A program made the position numbers and the translations under genes. Below, piece by piece: positions 8,657 through 20,286 of a stretch of DNA of 64,000 nt. The stretch comes from Corynebacterium hansenii. GTDB taxonomy: Bacteria; Actinomycetota; Actinomycetes; Mycobacteriales; Mycobacteriaceae. Positions within the stretch are counted from its first letter, which is position 1. Each line of letters begins with the position of its first letter. The notes beneath the pieces were generated by a model that was given only the letters and a program-made list of their open reading frames with translations, was not told where the DNA came from and ran no database searches. The DNA is taken from contig NZ_CP047211.1 of NCBI RefSeq assembly GCF_030408795.1, forward strand, positions 1,550,001 to 1,614,000. The letters run 5' to 3'.

Positions 8657-8662
8657 AGCTTA
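8657..8662 (-). promoter_or_regulatory. -10-like TAAGCT for the first amidotransferase gene
   Basis: Reverse-strand TAAGCT with an 8-nt gap to ATG 8648. It supports the 247-aa start over the longer reading frame. Confidence 0.5.
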
Positions 8663-8727
8663 GTCCAGTGGTGTTTCCGGTGGTTAATCGGGAGCCCGCG
8701 GCCGAACCCGGGGACCGGCGTCGTCGC

Positions 8728-8772
8728 AAAGCAAAGCGGGCCCGACCCGTTCCCGGAAACGACGGAGCCCGC
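8728..8772 (-). terminator. Probable terminator of acnR
   Basis: On the reverse strand a GCGGGC/GCCCGC hairpin (outer arms 8767-8772 and 8736-8741, imperfect inner stem) is followed by TTTGCTTT. That tail runs into a copy of the dispersed motif GCTTTGCGACG (8722-8732). The imperfect stem lowers confidence. Confidence 0.5.
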
Positions 8773-8836
8773 CCCCGCGCGATGCGGGGACGGGCTGCGT
8801 GCGTGGAACCGAAGAGCGAAGCGCCCTACGCCGGGG

Positions 8837-9403
8837 CTACCGCTGCCGGCGGACGGATTCCTCGATCAGATCGAGGACCTCGTCCATACCCTCGGTCGAC
8901 CGGCCCGTGGCCACCCGCGTGATGATGCCGTCGAGCATGAGCTCCAACAGCAGCCGCAGGGCCTCGGGGGAGTAATCGTCGCGGAGCGAACCCGACTTCG
9001 CGCTGTCGCGCAAACGCGACTGCACCGCACCGTCGAGGTGCTCCTGATGCTCCAGCCACCGACGCCGGAACTCGGCATCGGTGCGCAGGCGCCCGACGAT
9101 CTCCAACCGGGTGCCCAACCACTCGTGCTGGTCCGGATGGGCGACGACGTCGCGCATCACCTCGACCAGCCCCGACGTGGCGGTCACCTCGGCCATCCGG
9201 TCGGCATCCTCCTCGGCCAAAGCGAGGAAAAGGCCTTCCTTGGAACCGAAATGGTGGAAGATCGCGCCCCGGGACTTGCCCGTGGCGGCCTCCAACCGGG
9301 AAACGGTCGCCCCGTCATAGCCGAACTCCGCGAAACAACGGCGCGCGCCCACCAGGATCTCGCTCCTGCGGGAAGCGCGGGCCTCGTCACTGACTCTCGG
9401 CAT
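8837..9403 (-). CDS. acnR: TetR-type repressor of aconitase, AcnR
   Basis: TetR regulator of 188 aa. The N-terminal HTH (ILVGARRCFAEFGYDGATV, then SRGAIFHHFGSKEGLF) matches C. glutamicum AcnR almost residue for residue as I remember it, including TGKSRGAIFHHF. AcnR represses the aconitase gene and responds to citrate/Mg2+ and iron in C. glutamicum. The gene lies 126 bp downstream of acn on the same strand, and a matching operator is present upstream of acn (12480-12495). The frame is open to 9433, but ATG 9403 has AGGTGG at Shine-Dalgarno distance and gives the usual length. Confidence 0.95.
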   Translation of the reverse strand: MPRVSDEARASRRSEILVGARRCFAEFGYDGATVSRLEAATGKSRGAIFHHFGSKEGLFLALAEEDADRMAEVTATSGLVEVMRDVVAHPDQHEWLGTRLEIVGRLRTDAEFRRRWLEHQEHLDGAVQSRLRDSAKSGSLRDDYSPEALRLLLELMLDGIITRVATGRSTEGMDEVLDLIEESVRRQR

Positions 9404-9529
9404 CTGGGGCCACCTGCATTCCTCTCCGATCAAGCACGCGGGGCCGGGACGGACGGCGGAAACACCGACCGGCCCGGCCCCGGTGCCCGATCAAAGGCGG
9501 GTCACCCCCTCCGGAGGGAGGGGAAGCGA

Positions 9530-12322
<2,793 letters not shown>

Positions 12323-12472
12323 AGTCTGCTCCAATTCTTTGCTCGTGGGGTGCGCGCCTCGGACCCTGCACACGAGTGGGCCCTGGTGGCACTTGGCGCG
12401 AACGCGTCGCGTGGGGCACCGTTTGCGCATGTGGATCATGCGGTGCGCCGCGGTCCGGCTCGACCTCCCCCA

Positions 12473-12478
12473 AGAATA
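12473..12478 (-). promoter_or_regulatory. -10 element TATTCT of acn
   Basis: On the reverse strand TATTCT follows directly after the AcnR operator, so bound AcnR would cover the -35 side of this promoter. Predicted start of transcription is near 12466. Confidence 0.5.
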
Positions 12479-12479
12479 A

Positions 12480-12495
12480 CAGTACGGGCGTTCTG
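12480..12495. promoter_or_regulatory. AcnR operator
   Basis: On the acn strand the site reads CAGAACGCCCGTACTG. The published C. glutamicum AcnR box is CAGAACGCTTGTACTG as I remember it, so only the central bases differ. The dyad CAG-AC...GT-CTG is preserved. Confidence 0.85.
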
Positions 12496-12608
12496 TTGCA
12501 CCCACCCGGACACGGCGCGCCGGGGCCCTTGCCCGAATTCACCCCCTCGGGACGGCATGATGGTGGGGTACGCGGGGGACCAGACGACCGGGAGGAAACG
12601 CCGAGGCC

Positions 12609-13109
12609 ATGAACGAAGGCACACCGATGTACGTGGAGAACCTCGATCCGGAGACGGTCGTCCAGGCTCTGCGGGAGGATTCGATCGTCACGGCCAACGA
12701 GGATCTGGAGGCCGTGCTGCGCCCCATCGTCGATTCGGCGGCGGCCAGGGGAGTGGAGGACCTGAAGATCGTCGTCGTCGACCGCGACCCGATGGGGACG
12801 ACGGACCTGCGCAACTTCGCCAACGAGATCGTCGCCGCGGACGGCGGCACCGTCATCGTGCGCGCCCCGTTCTCCGTTGCGGCATCGTCGGACCAGATCC
12901 CGCGCGCGGCCCTGGAGCTCGCCGGCCACGAGATGATGGAGTACCCGAAGAAGTACCCGGAGGGCTTCGAGGCCTTCGTCGACACCGCGGGTTCGTTCAC
13001 CGTGCCGTTCTTCAACCTGAGCCTCGCCGTGGGCGGCGGGATCGTCCTCGTTTTCGCGGTCCTCATCATCTTCTGGTGGATCCGCTCCCATCGGCCGAAG
13101 CGCGGCTGA
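12609..13109 (+). CDS. Rv1476/DUF6676-type membrane protein
   Basis: Protein of 166 aa with a soluble N-terminal domain (about 1-130, alternating hydrophobic strands such as LKIVVVDRDP and GGTVIVRAP) and one C-terminal transmembrane helix (about 140-160, LAVGGGIVLVFAVLIIFWWI). It ends in a short basic tail, so most of the protein should lie outside the membrane. It sits between acn and the ripA-like gene, the place of Rv1476 in Mycobacterium and of its relative in C. glutamicum. The family has no established function. The start has an upstream GAGGAAA at somewhat long spacing. Confidence 0.85.
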   Translation: MNEGTPMYVENLDPETVVQALREDSIVTANEDLEAVLRPIVDSAAARGVEDLKIVVVDRDPMGTTDLRNFANEIVAADGGTVIVRAPFSVAASSDQIPRAALELAGHEMMEYPKKYPEGFEAFVDTAGSFTVPFFNLSLAVGGGIVLVFAVLIIFWWIRSHRPKRG

Positions 13110-13128
13110 GCACCGGCGGTTCGCCGCC

Positions 13129-13155
13129 CGCGACCGCCACGGGATAACGGTCGCG
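13129..13155 (+). terminator. Hairpin after the Rv1476-like gene, possible terminator
   Basis: Arms CGCGACCG (13129-13136) and CGGTCGCG (13148-13155) form an 8-bp stem about 20 bp past the stop codon. No T-tract follows, so termination is uncertain. Confidence 0.35.
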
Positions 13156-13296
13156 TAAACCCCTGACCGCATAGTTAATGCGATATACCTTTGCCTGCGC
13201 AAACGCGGAAATCAAGCCCTCTACCTTGACACCAGGCAAGCCTGAATACTTGCTTTTCGACGCTGCCGCGACCCGACACACGCCATTTTCGCTGTT

Positions 13297-13312
13297 TGTG
13301 ACCAATATCACA
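13297..13312. promoter_or_regulatory. GlxR/CRP-type binding site upstream of the ripA-like gene
   Basis: TGTGACCAATATCACA has perfect TGTGA and TCACA half-sites at the 6-bp spacing of the corynebacterial cAMP regulator GlxR. It lies about 270 bp upstream of the start codon, in an unusually AT-rich part of the 469-bp gap 13110-13578. The rest of that gap shows no second gene; I looked for the c-di-AMP (ydaO) riboswitch and did not find its conserved core. Confidence 0.7.
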
Positions 13313-13578
13313 CACTTCGAACACATGGCGGAATTGGCTGCACATCACCCGTAACGAAACGGTCACGAGCCAAGGTCTCCGCGTTTCACCTGTGACTCAT
13401 GTGTCCTCGGGGAGCGATGTGTCGTAGCGTGCAAATTGTTACCTGGGTTGTCTCTGTGGCCTCCCGGGACGCGCACCGCCGGGAGTGGCGTCGGTTCCGG
13501 CCGGCATCCGATTCGGGCAATGGGGAAGTTGCCTCCGAATCCCCGCCCCGGCCCATTTCGCATAGCAAGGAGTCGAAG

Positions 13579-15219
13579 GTGGCAGTCAGCCGGACATCCC
13601 GGAACCGCCTCGGGTGGATCCGCCCCATTGCCGGAGCCTTGATCGTCGGCCTCATGGTCGTGTTCGCGCCCGCCGTTTCGGCGCAGCCGGCCGGCGGTGG
13701 CACGCATGCCGAGTCGGGCACGGACGCCCTTCTGCAGAAGCTCGTCCGCGAGGTCGCGGATCGCGAGCGCCGCGTCTCCGACCTCGAGACGAAGATGGGC
13801 GGTCTCCGCGAGGACGCCAACCGCGCTTTCGCCGATCTCCAGATCGCGCGGGATGAAGCCAAGCGGCTCGGCGGCGAGGCGGAGAAGGCGAAGAAGACGT
13901 TCGGGGACACCCGCGACGATCTCCGCGGGGCGCAGGGCACCTTCGACGAGGTCGCCCGCGCCGCCATGCGCCAGGGCCACTCGCTGCCCTCCGCGCTCAA
14001 CGGGGCCGGCGACGCCGCCGAGGTGCTCGACCGTTCCTCCACCCTGCGCCGCGAGGCGGACAAGCAGGGCGCGGTCGTCAATGACCTGGATCGCGCGCGC
14101 ACCAAGGCCGCCAACGCGGAGTCCTCCCTGCGGCAGGCCCGGACGAAGGCCGAGAAGTCCGCGGTGGAGGCCGAACGCCTGCACGGCGAAGCCGACCGCG
14201 TGTACAAGGAGGCCGAGCGCCTGCTCGGCGACGAACGCGTCGCATACGCCGCCGCCGTCATCCAGCGCGACGCCGCCCGCGCGGCCCTCGATGCCGCCCG
14301 CCGCGCACTCGACGCCTACGCCCGATCGGGTGATTCCAACGGTGGGCGGACCGAGGATCAGGTGGTCCGCGAGGCCGCCGACGGCGCCCGCGACGGCGTG
14401 ATCGAGGGCGGCGGAAACGATGCCGCCTCCGATGCCGCCGATGCTGCGGAATCGAACGGGTCCGGCGACGCTGGGGCCGCCGCCACGGGCACGCCGCAGA
14501 CGCGCGGCGGGAACCGGACGAACGCTCCTTCGGCCACGACCACGCAGGACGCACCGTCGGAGGACTCCTCCGAATCGCCGTCCGCGCAATCGACTCCGTC
14601 CGACCCGACGACCACGCGGTCGGCGCGGCCCGATGCCCGGACGGGCGGCTCCTGGTTCGGGGACGGCGGGTCGTCGCAAAGCAATCCCGGCGCCACCGGC
14701 GACGGCGACGCGACCGAGGGGACCGGCGGCAACGCCACGACGGTCCAGACCGCGCCGCCCGCCAATCCGGAATCGCCGACGCCGAGCGCCGGTGACCGCT
14801 CCGCGAAGATCGAAACGGTCATCTCCCGCGCGATGGCGCAGGTCGGCGTGCCCTACGCCTGGGGCGGCGGCGACGCCAACGGCCCGACCAAGGGAATTCG
14901 CGACGGCGGCAACGCCGACGCGCACGGCGACTACGACAAGGTCGGCTTCGACTGCTCCGGCCTGACGCTGTACGCCTACGCCGGCATCGGCATCAGCCTG
15001 CCGCACTATACCGGCTACCAGTACCAGCGCGGCACCCACCACCCCGCCTCGGACATGCAGCGCGGCGACCTGATCTTCTACGGGCCCAACGGGCACGGCC
15101 ACGTGGCCATCTACCTGGGCAACGGCCAGATGATCGAGGCCCCGCAGTCCGGTTCGAACGTCCGCGTCACCGCCGTGCGGTACAACGGGATGACCCCCAA
15201 CGTCGTGCGCCTCGTCTAA
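13579..15219 (+). CDS. Secreted NlpC/P60 peptidoglycan endopeptidase, RipA type
   Basis: Exported peptidoglycan hydrolase of 546 aa. A signal peptide (basic start, hydrophobic IAGALIVGLMVVFAPAV, then SAQPA) precedes a long coiled-coil region (about 50-240, rich in Ala/Glu/Arg/Lys). A disordered Ser/Thr/Pro/Asp linker (about 250-410) leads to a C-terminal NlpC/P60 domain with Cys459 (DCSG) and His508 (GHVAIY). This layout matches Mycobacterium RipA, which cleaves D-Glu-mDAP bonds for daughter-cell separation, with the coiled coil restraining activity. The start is GTG 13579 because AAGGAG lies 6 nt upstream and the signal peptide follows directly; the frame is open to 13399 but that part is not protein-like. 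A copy of the dispersed 11-mer lies inside the linker (14672-14682). Confidence 0.92.
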   Translation: MAVSRTSRNRLGWIRPIAGALIVGLMVVFAPAVSAQPAGGGTHAESGTDALLQKLVREVADRERRVSDLETKMGGLREDANRAFADLQIARDEAKRLGGEAEKAKKTFGDTRDDLRGAQGTFDEVARAAMRQGHSLPSALNGAGDAAEVLDRSSTLRREADKQGAVVNDLDRARTKAANAESSLRQARTKAEKSAVEAERLHGEADRVYKEAERLLGDERVAYAAAVIQRDAARAALDAARRALDAYARSGDSNGGRTEDQVVREAADGARDGVIEGGGNDAASDAADAAESNGSGDAGAAATGTPQTRGGNRTNAPSATTTQDAPSEDSSESPSAQSTPSDPTTTRSARPDARTGGSWFGDGGSSQSNPGATGDGDATEGTGGNATTVQTAPPANPESPTPSAGDRSAKIETVISRAMAQVGVPYAWGGGDANGPTKGIRDGGNADAHGDYDKVGFDCSGLTLYAYAGIGISLPHYTGYQYQRGTHHPASDMQRGDLIFYGPNGHGHVAIYLGNGQMIEAPQSGSNVRVTAVRYNGMTPNVVRLV

Positions 15220-15259
15220 TCTGCGGGGAGGACCGCACCCGACCCCAGGAGAAGACGAC

Positions 15260-16243
15260 GTGACCGACACCCCGGAGACCCACGCCCCGGATCTGCGCAG
15301 GGTCCTCTCCGAGATGAGCCAGGTCGTCGTTGGCCAAGGCCACCTCTGCCGGCAGCTGGTCGTGGCCATGCTCTCCGGGGGCCACGTGCTGTTGGAAGGC
15401 GTGCCCGGCGTGGCGAAGACCCTGGCCGTGTCCACGTTCGCCACCGTCATCGGCGGCAGCTTCTCGCGCATCCAGTTCACCCCTGACCTGGTGCCCTCCG
15501 ACATCGTGGGCACGCGGGTGTTCCGCCAGGACACCGGCGAATTCATCACCGAGCCCGGGCCGGTCATGGCCAACGTCGTGCTTGCCGACGAGATCAACCG
15601 CGCTCCCGCGAAAGTCCAGTCGGCGCTGCTGGAGGTCATGGCGGAGCACCAGGTGTCCATCGCCGGCGTTTCCCGCCCCGTGCCCGAGCCCTTCCTGGTG
15701 CTGGCGACGCAGAACCCCATCGAGAACCAGGGCGTCTACCCGCTGCCGGAGGCGCAGCGCGACCGTTTCCTGTTCAAGGTCGTCGTCGACTACCCGACTC
15801 CCTCCGAGGAGCGCGAGATCGTCTACCGCATGGGTTCGACGCCGCCGACGGCGAGGCGCATCCTCGACCCCGAGACCGTGCGCGGCCTGCAGAGGCGGAC
15901 CCGCGAGGTGTTCGTCCACCATTCGCTCATCGATTACGTGGTCGCCGTCATCGAGCTGACCCGCAATCCCGCACGGGCGAACCTGGACGACGTGGGGCGG
16001 TGGCTGGCCTACGGGGCCTCGCCCCGCGCGACGCTCGGCACCGTCACCGCCGCGAGGGCGACGGCTCTGCTCAAGGGCCGCGACTACGTGACCCCCGCCG
16101 ACGTCGTCGAGGTGCTCCCGGACGTGCTGCGGCACCGTCTCGTCCTGTCCTACGAGGGGCTCGCCGACGAGGTGACCCCCGAGGCGATCATCGACCGGGT
16201 CCTGGCGCGGGTGCACCTGCCCGAGGTGGGCGCCGGGGCATGA
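15260..16243 (+). CDS. moxR: MoxR family AAA+ ATPase
   Basis: AAA+ ATPase of 327 aa with Walker A GVPGVAKT (about 48), Walker B VVLADEINRA, sensor 1 ATQNPIE and an arginine-finger segment EAQRDRF. MoxR proteins act with DUF58 and VWA partners as chaperone-like complexes that mature or activate envelope proteins. Here the three genes overlap by 4 bp each (ATGA), so they are translationally coupled. GTG start with AGGAG upstream. The operon follows the ripA-like gene by 40 bp, as in Mycobacterium Rv1477-Rv1481, which suggests a link with cell-wall hydrolase function. Confidence 0.93.
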   Translation: MTDTPETHAPDLRRVLSEMSQVVVGQGHLCRQLVVAMLSGGHVLLEGVPGVAKTLAVSTFATVIGGSFSRIQFTPDLVPSDIVGTRVFRQDTGEFITEPGPVMANVVLADEINRAPAKVQSALLEVMAEHQVSIAGVSRPVPEPFLVLATQNPIENQGVYPLPEAQRDRFLFKVVVDYPTPSEEREIVYRMGSTPPTARRILDPETVRGLQRRTREVFVHHSLIDYVVAVIELTRNPARANLDDVGRWLAYGASPRATLGTVTAARATALLKGRDYVTPADVVEVLPDVLRHRLVLSYEGLADEVTPEAIIDRVLARVHLPEVGAGA

Positions 16244-17184
16244 GCGGCGGGGACCCCGCCACGGGGGAGACGGGCATCGACCGCGACCTCGGCCGGGTGC
16301 TGCGGCACCTGGAGCTGACGGTCACGCGGCGGCTCGACGGGCTGCTGCGCGGCGCCTTCGCATCCGCCTCGACCGGTCCCGGCACCGATCCCGATTCGGC
16401 GCGCGAATACGTGGTCGGCGATGACGTCCGGTTCATGGACTGGTCCGTCACCGCGCGCACCGGAGTCGCCCACGTGCGCGACCCGGAGGCCGAGCGCGAG
16501 TTGGAGTCGTGGATCGCCGCCGAGGCGTCCCCGCGCCTGACGACGGGCTTCGGGCCCACGACGAAACGCCACCTGCTCACCGCCGCCACCGCCGCGGTCG
16601 CCCTTTTGGCGGACAACCCGGGCGATCGCACGGGTTTGATCGCCGACGGGACGTTGATCCCGCCGGGGCAGGGTCGGGCGCACGCCATGCGCCTGATCTC
16701 CCATGCGGCGCGCCACGTCGGCGGTTCCGGCCTGGCCGCGGACCTGGGCACGCTGCCCTCGCGGGCGCCGCAGGCCGGTCTGGTCACGGTCATCTCCGAC
16801 TTCCTCGGCCCCGTCGATTGGGCCGACGCCCTGCGGGTGGCGGGCACTCGCACCGACGTGCTGGCGATCCGGCTGATCGACCCGGCCGACGAGGCGCTGC
16901 CGGGCGACGGTCCCGTGCGCCTGTCCGATCCGGTCTCCGGCGAGATGCTCGAAGTCGACATCGACGACGACATCAGGAGGCGATACGAGGCCGCGGCCCG
17001 CGAGCATTCCCGGAAGGTCACCGCGGCACTGCGATCGTCCCGGGCGCGGATCGTCGAACTGCGCACGGACCGCGATTGGGTGCTCGATTTCGCCCGCCAG
17101 ATGGCTCCCGGCCGGTTGTCCCCGGCGTCGGGTCCGCCGCGCACGGTCGCCATGGGGCGAGGCGGGATCGGGGGCGGCCGATGA
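16240..17184 (+). CDS. DUF58 domain protein of the MoxR operon
   Basis: Protein of 314 aa with the DUF58 core motif GDDVRFMDWSVTARTG (about 65-80). This motif belongs to a VWA-like fold in which the partner proteins of MoxR ATPases cluster. No transmembrane segment is obvious, so it probably sits at the inner membrane face through its partners. The ATG overlaps the moxR stop (ATGA at 16240) and its own stop overlaps the next ATG at 17181. The open frame extends far upstream inside moxR, but the coupled start begins the conserved domain. Confidence 0.9.
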   Translation: MSGGDPATGETGIDRDLGRVLRHLELTVTRRLDGLLRGAFASASTGPGTDPDSAREYVVGDDVRFMDWSVTARTGVAHVRDPEAERELESWIAAEASPRLTTGFGPTTKRHLLTAATAAVALLADNPGDRTGLIADGTLIPPGQGRAHAMRLISHAARHVGGSGLAADLGTLPSRAPQAGLVTVISDFLGPVDWADALRVAGTRTDVLAIRLIDPADEALPGDGPVRLSDPVSGEMLEVDIDDDIRRRYEAAAREHSRKVTAALRSSRARIVELRTDRDWVLDFARQMAPGRLSPASGPPRTVAMGRGGIGGGR

Positions 17185-18158
17185 TCGGGGCATTCGCGCA
17201 TCCCTGGTGGTTGCTTGGCCTGCTGGTGCCCGCGGCCGCGGCGGCGGCGTACGTCATCATTGAAAAGCGGAAGCGCCGGCGGTCGATCGCATTCGGCAAC
17301 TTCAGCGTCGTCGCCGACGTCTCCGGGCCGGGGCGCCCGTGGCTGCGACATGCGCCGGTCGTGGCGCTGCTCACCGCGGTGGCGGTGCTCGCCATCGCGC
17401 TGGCGGGGCCGTTGGCCGAAACGAAGGTGGCGCGGAACCGGGCGACGATCATGCTCGTCGTCGACGTGTCCTTCTCGATGTCCGCGACGGATGTCCAGCC
17501 GGACCGCTTGACGACGGCGAAGAAGGCCGGCAAGGAATTCCTCGATTCGCTGCCCGACGACCTCAACGTCGGCCTGGTCACCTTCGCCGGCCGCGCGCAG
17601 ACGCCGGTCATGCCCACGACCGACCACGACACCGTCGCCCGCGCCCTCGAGGGCGCCCGCCTGGACAGCGCGACGGCCACCGGCGACGCCATCGCCGCGG
17701 CGCAATCGGCCATCGTCCAATTCGGCGAGCAGGTCCGGGGCCCCGAAGGTCCGCCCCCGGCCGCGGTCGTCCTGCTTTCCGACGGCAAGCAGACCATCCC
17801 CGCGGAACTGGACGATCCGCGCGGCGCCTACACCGCCGCCGACGAGGCCGCGAAGATCGGGCTGCCCATCCACACGATTTCCTTCGGCACCCGCGATGGG
17901 GCCATCACCTCCGGCGGCCAGACGGTGTTGGTGCCCAACGACGACGAATCCCTCATGGAGATCGCCAGGCGCACCGGCGGAGAGTTCCACGCGGCGTCGA
18001 GCCTGGACGAATTGCGGGGCGTCTACGGCGAACTCACCGACGAAATCGGCTACGAGCTGCGCCGGTCCGAGAACCCGCGGCCGTGGATGATCGGGGCGTT
18101 CGCCCTGCTCCTCGCATCCGCCGCAGCCTCCCTGTTCCTGGGCCGCCGCATCCCCTGA
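17181..18158 (+). CDS. VWA domain membrane protein of the MoxR operon
   Basis: Protein of 325 aa. An N-terminal membrane segment (WWLLGLLVPAAAAAAYVII) is followed by a second (VVALLTAVAVLAIALAGPLA, about 57-76). A von Willebrand factor A domain comes next with a complete MIDAS: DVSFS (DxSxS), the Thr in ATGDAI and Asp in LLSDGKQT. A last C-terminal membrane helix (IGAFALLLASAAASLFLG) leaves the VWA domain between the second and third segments, an aerotolerance BatA-like layout. It is the third coupled gene of moxR-DUF58-VWA. Confidence 0.92.
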   Translation: MIGAFAHPWWLLGLLVPAAAAAAYVIIEKRKRRRSIAFGNFSVVADVSGPGRPWLRHAPVVALLTAVAVLAIALAGPLAETKVARNRATIMLVVDVSFSMSATDVQPDRLTTAKKAGKEFLDSLPDDLNVGLVTFAGRAQTPVMPTTDHDTVARALEGARLDSATATGDAIAAAQSAIVQFGEQVRGPEGPPPAAVVLLSDGKQTIPAELDDPRGAYTAADEAAKIGLPIHTISFGTRDGAITSGGQTVLVPNDDESLMEIARRTGGEFHAASSLDELRGVYGELTDEIGYELRRSENPRPWMIGAFALLLASAAASLFLGRRIP

Positions 18159-18267
18159 ATCGTCCGGCGATCGCCCCGATTCCCGGCCGGCCGCGGTGAC
18201 GCGGGTCGTCGCAAAGCGGCGCCGCGCGTCTTAGGGTCCCCTCGCTCGACGGGTGCACCCATCCGAT

Positions 18268-18273
18268 TAAGCT
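18268..18273 (+). promoter_or_regulatory. -10-like TAAGCT of hemH
   Basis: A 7-nt gap separates it from ATG 18281. A copy of CGTCGCAAAGC lies 51 bp further upstream (18207-18217). Confidence 0.5.
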
Positions 18274-18280
18274 GGCCCCC

Positions 18281-19372
18281 ATGAGTGATGCCCCGCTTGA
18301 CCGCCCCTTCGACGCGATTCTGGTCCTGTCCTTCGGCGGACCGGAGAAGAAGGAGGACGTCCGACCCTTCCTGGAGAACGTCACCCGCGGCAGGGGCATC
18401 CCCCCGGAGCGGCTCGACGAGGTCGGCGAGCACTATTACCACTTCGGCGGCCGGTCGCCGCTCAACGACCTCAACCGCGAGATCATCGCGAACCTGGAAA
18501 AGAAGCTCGCCGAGCACGGCATCGACCTGCCCGTCTACTTCGGCAACCGCAACTGGCACCCGATGGTGGAGGACACCGTCGAGCGGATGGCGCGCGATGG
18601 CGTCACGCGCGCGCTGGTGTTCGCCACGTCGGCGTGGGCCGGGTACTCGGGCTGCCGCCAGTACCACGAGGACATCGCCCGCGCGCAGGAGCACCTCGCA
18701 TCGAAGCCGGAGCTGGGCTCCATCGAGATGGAGAAGCTGCGCGGCTTCCACGACCACCCGCTGATGATCGGCGAGTTCGCCCGCGCGGTGGAGGAGGCGC
18801 GGGCCAAACTGCCCGCCGAGCGCCGCGACGGTGCCCGCCTGGTGTTCACCGCCCACTCCATCCCGAACTCCGCCGACGACGCCTCGGGGCCGGCGTCGCT
18901 GGGCGGGAACCTCTACTCGCGCCAGGTCAACGAAGCCGCCGGCCTGATCGCAGAGCAGGTCGGCGCCGGCGAATACGACGTCGTCTGGCAGTCGCGCTCC
19001 GGCCCGCCGCAGGTCCCGTGGCTCGAACCCGACGTCGTCGACCACATCGAGGCGATCTGGGACGACGGCGTCGACGCGGCGATCGTGTGCCCCGTCGGGT
19101 TCATCTCCGACCACATCGAGGTCGTCTGGGACCTGGATTCGGAGCTCCAGGACGAGATGGACGCCCACGACATCATCATCGAGCGGGCCGCCACGCCGGG
19201 GCCGACGGAGGCGTTCTCCGAGATGATCGTCGAGCTGATCCGGGAGCGCACCGAAGGCGCCGAACCGCGCCGCCTGGGCCGCGAACCGCTGCTCGGCTCG
19301 GCCTGCGACGGCAAGCCCTGCGCCGTCGACTGCTGCAGCCCGGCCAAGCGGCCGTCTCACGCCCCCGCGTAA
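18281..19372 (+). CDS. hemH: Ferrochelatase (coproporphyrin-type, CpfC)
   Basis: Enzyme of 363 aa that inserts iron late in heme synthesis. Start [22 protein letters not shown] is typical, and the family motif TAHSIP with the metal-binding His is present. Actinobacterial enzymes use coproporphyrin III and carry a [2Fe-2S] cluster. Candidate ligands here are Cys125 ([10 protein letters not shown]) and the C-terminal cysteines 342, 347, 351 and 352 ([11 protein letters not shown]), one more than the four needed. The gene overlaps the 3' end of the convergent gene 19357-20217 by 16 bp. It follows the MoxR operon, as in Mycobacterium and C. glutamicum. Confidence 0.95.
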   Translation: MSDAPLDRPFDAILVLSFGGPEKKEDVRPFLENVTRGRGIPPERLDEVGEHYYHFGGRSPLNDLNREIIANLEKKLAEHGIDLPVYFGNRNWHPMVEDTVERMARDGVTRALVFATSAWAGYSGCRQYHEDIARAQEHLASKPELGSIEMEKLRGFHDHPLMIGEFARAVEEARAKLPAERRDGARLVFTAHSIPNSADDASGPASLGGNLYSRQVNEAAGLIAEQVGAGEYDVVWQSRSGPPQVPWLEPDVVDHIEAIWDDGVDAAIVCPVGFISDHIEVVWDLDSELQDEMDAHDIIIERAATPGPTEAFSEMIVELIRERTEGAEPRRLGREPLLGSACDGKPCAVDCCSPAKRPSHAPA

Positions 19373-20217
19373 TCGGCGGCCCACTCCCGCACCGCGTGGT
19401 CGACGGCGGCGACGCGGGCCGCGCGGATGTCGCGCCACAGGGGGATCAGGTGCGGGTCATGCGCCGCGCCGGCGCCGGGTACGTCGGAGCGGCCGACGGT
19501 GAGGATCGCCGCCAGCCGGTCCGCCCGCGCCAACAGGCCGCCGGCGCGCCGCGGCAATTCGGCCGGCAACTCGGCGAGGTCGAAGTGGTCCGTCAGCGTG
19601 CCCACCATCAGGCGCGGATCGGGGGCGTCGACGCCGAGGCGCGCCGCCGGGCCCGATGCGGCGATGTTCGCCGCCGCCCGCCGGGTCGCGTCGGCCAGCA
19701 TCAGATCGGCTTCGCCGGGGGACAGGTGCGCGGGCTCCGGCAGGTGGCCCTCCACCGTCCACCACATCCAGCGCACGCCACCGCCGCCGGGCAGCCGGTC
19801 GGGCACGAGGACGTGGCGCCAACCCGGGGTGGCGTCCGCCAGGACGATGGCGGCGCCGGCGCGGGAGGCGGCATCGTAAAGCTCGGTGCCCGCCGGCAGC
19901 ATCGGCGCCTCGCCGGGCCCCGACAGCACCAGCCGTACCGGGGGCTCGGCGTCGCGGGCCCACGCGCCTCCCTCGGTCACCGCGCGGACCAGGCGCAGCA
20001 GAGCGGCGCGGTCGATCGGGCCGTCCGCGTCGACGACGTCGGGCACCGTCGCATCGATCAGCTCCGCGGTATGCGGGCCACCGACGGCGTCGAGCGCGTC
20101 GAGCAGGTGATCATAGGAGACGTGCCCCGTCACCCACGCGCCCAGCCACAGGGCGGTGTGCTGGACGGGGGTCCACACCTGATCCACGCGCACGCGGTCC
20201 ACCGGAGGTCGTTCCAT
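19357..20217 (-). CDS. Conserved hypothetical protein
   Basis: Protein of 286 aa that I cannot assign to a characterised family. It starts [20 protein letters not shown] and is soluble, with Ala/Asp/Pro-rich helices. A central segment ([21 protein letters not shown]) resembles a nucleotide- or ligand-binding loop, but no catalytic motif is recognisable. A corresponding gene sits next to hemH in other corynebacteria as I recall. The start is supported by TACGGT ending 8 nt upstream. Its 3' end overlaps hemH, so the two genes are convergent and could interfere. Confidence 0.75.
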   Translation of the reverse strand: MERPPVDRVRVDQVWTPVQHTALWLGAWVTGHVSYDHLLDALDAVGGPHTAELIDATVPDVVDADGPIDRAALLRLVRAVTEGGAWARDAEPPVRLVLSGPGEAPMLPAGTELYDAASRAGAAIVLADATPGWRHVLVPDRLPGGGGVRWMWWTVEGHLPEPAHLSPGEADLMLADATRRAAANIAASGPAARLGVDAPDPRLMVGTLTDHFDLAELPAELPRRAGGLLARADRLAAILTVGRSDVPGAGAAHDPHLIPLWRDIRAARVAAVDHAVREWAADYAGA

Positions 20218-20286
20218 GGCACGACACCGTAGCCGACGCCGCCGCCTGCCCGGAATCGGCGGCGCGGTCGGCTACCCTGGATCGCC

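Noticed and set aside
9482-9529. Strong terminator between acn and acnR
   Set aside because: A short CCCCTCC/GGAGGGG hairpin exists but lacks a T-tract. The genes may be partly cotranscribed.
12323-12505. N-terminal extension of aconitase by 61 residues
   Set aside because: The extra part contains the promoter and most of the AcnR control region and has no similarity to known aconitases; GTG 12322 has a ribosome binding site.
13110-13578. ydaO-type c-di-AMP riboswitch before the ripA-like gene
   Set aside because: Expected from the location, but the conserved core segments were not found by eye. A covariance-model search would be decisive.
13399-13578. Longer N-terminus for the ripA-like protein
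   Set aside because: These 60 codons do not look like a signal peptide, whereas a good Shine-Dalgarno sequence and signal peptide start at 13579.
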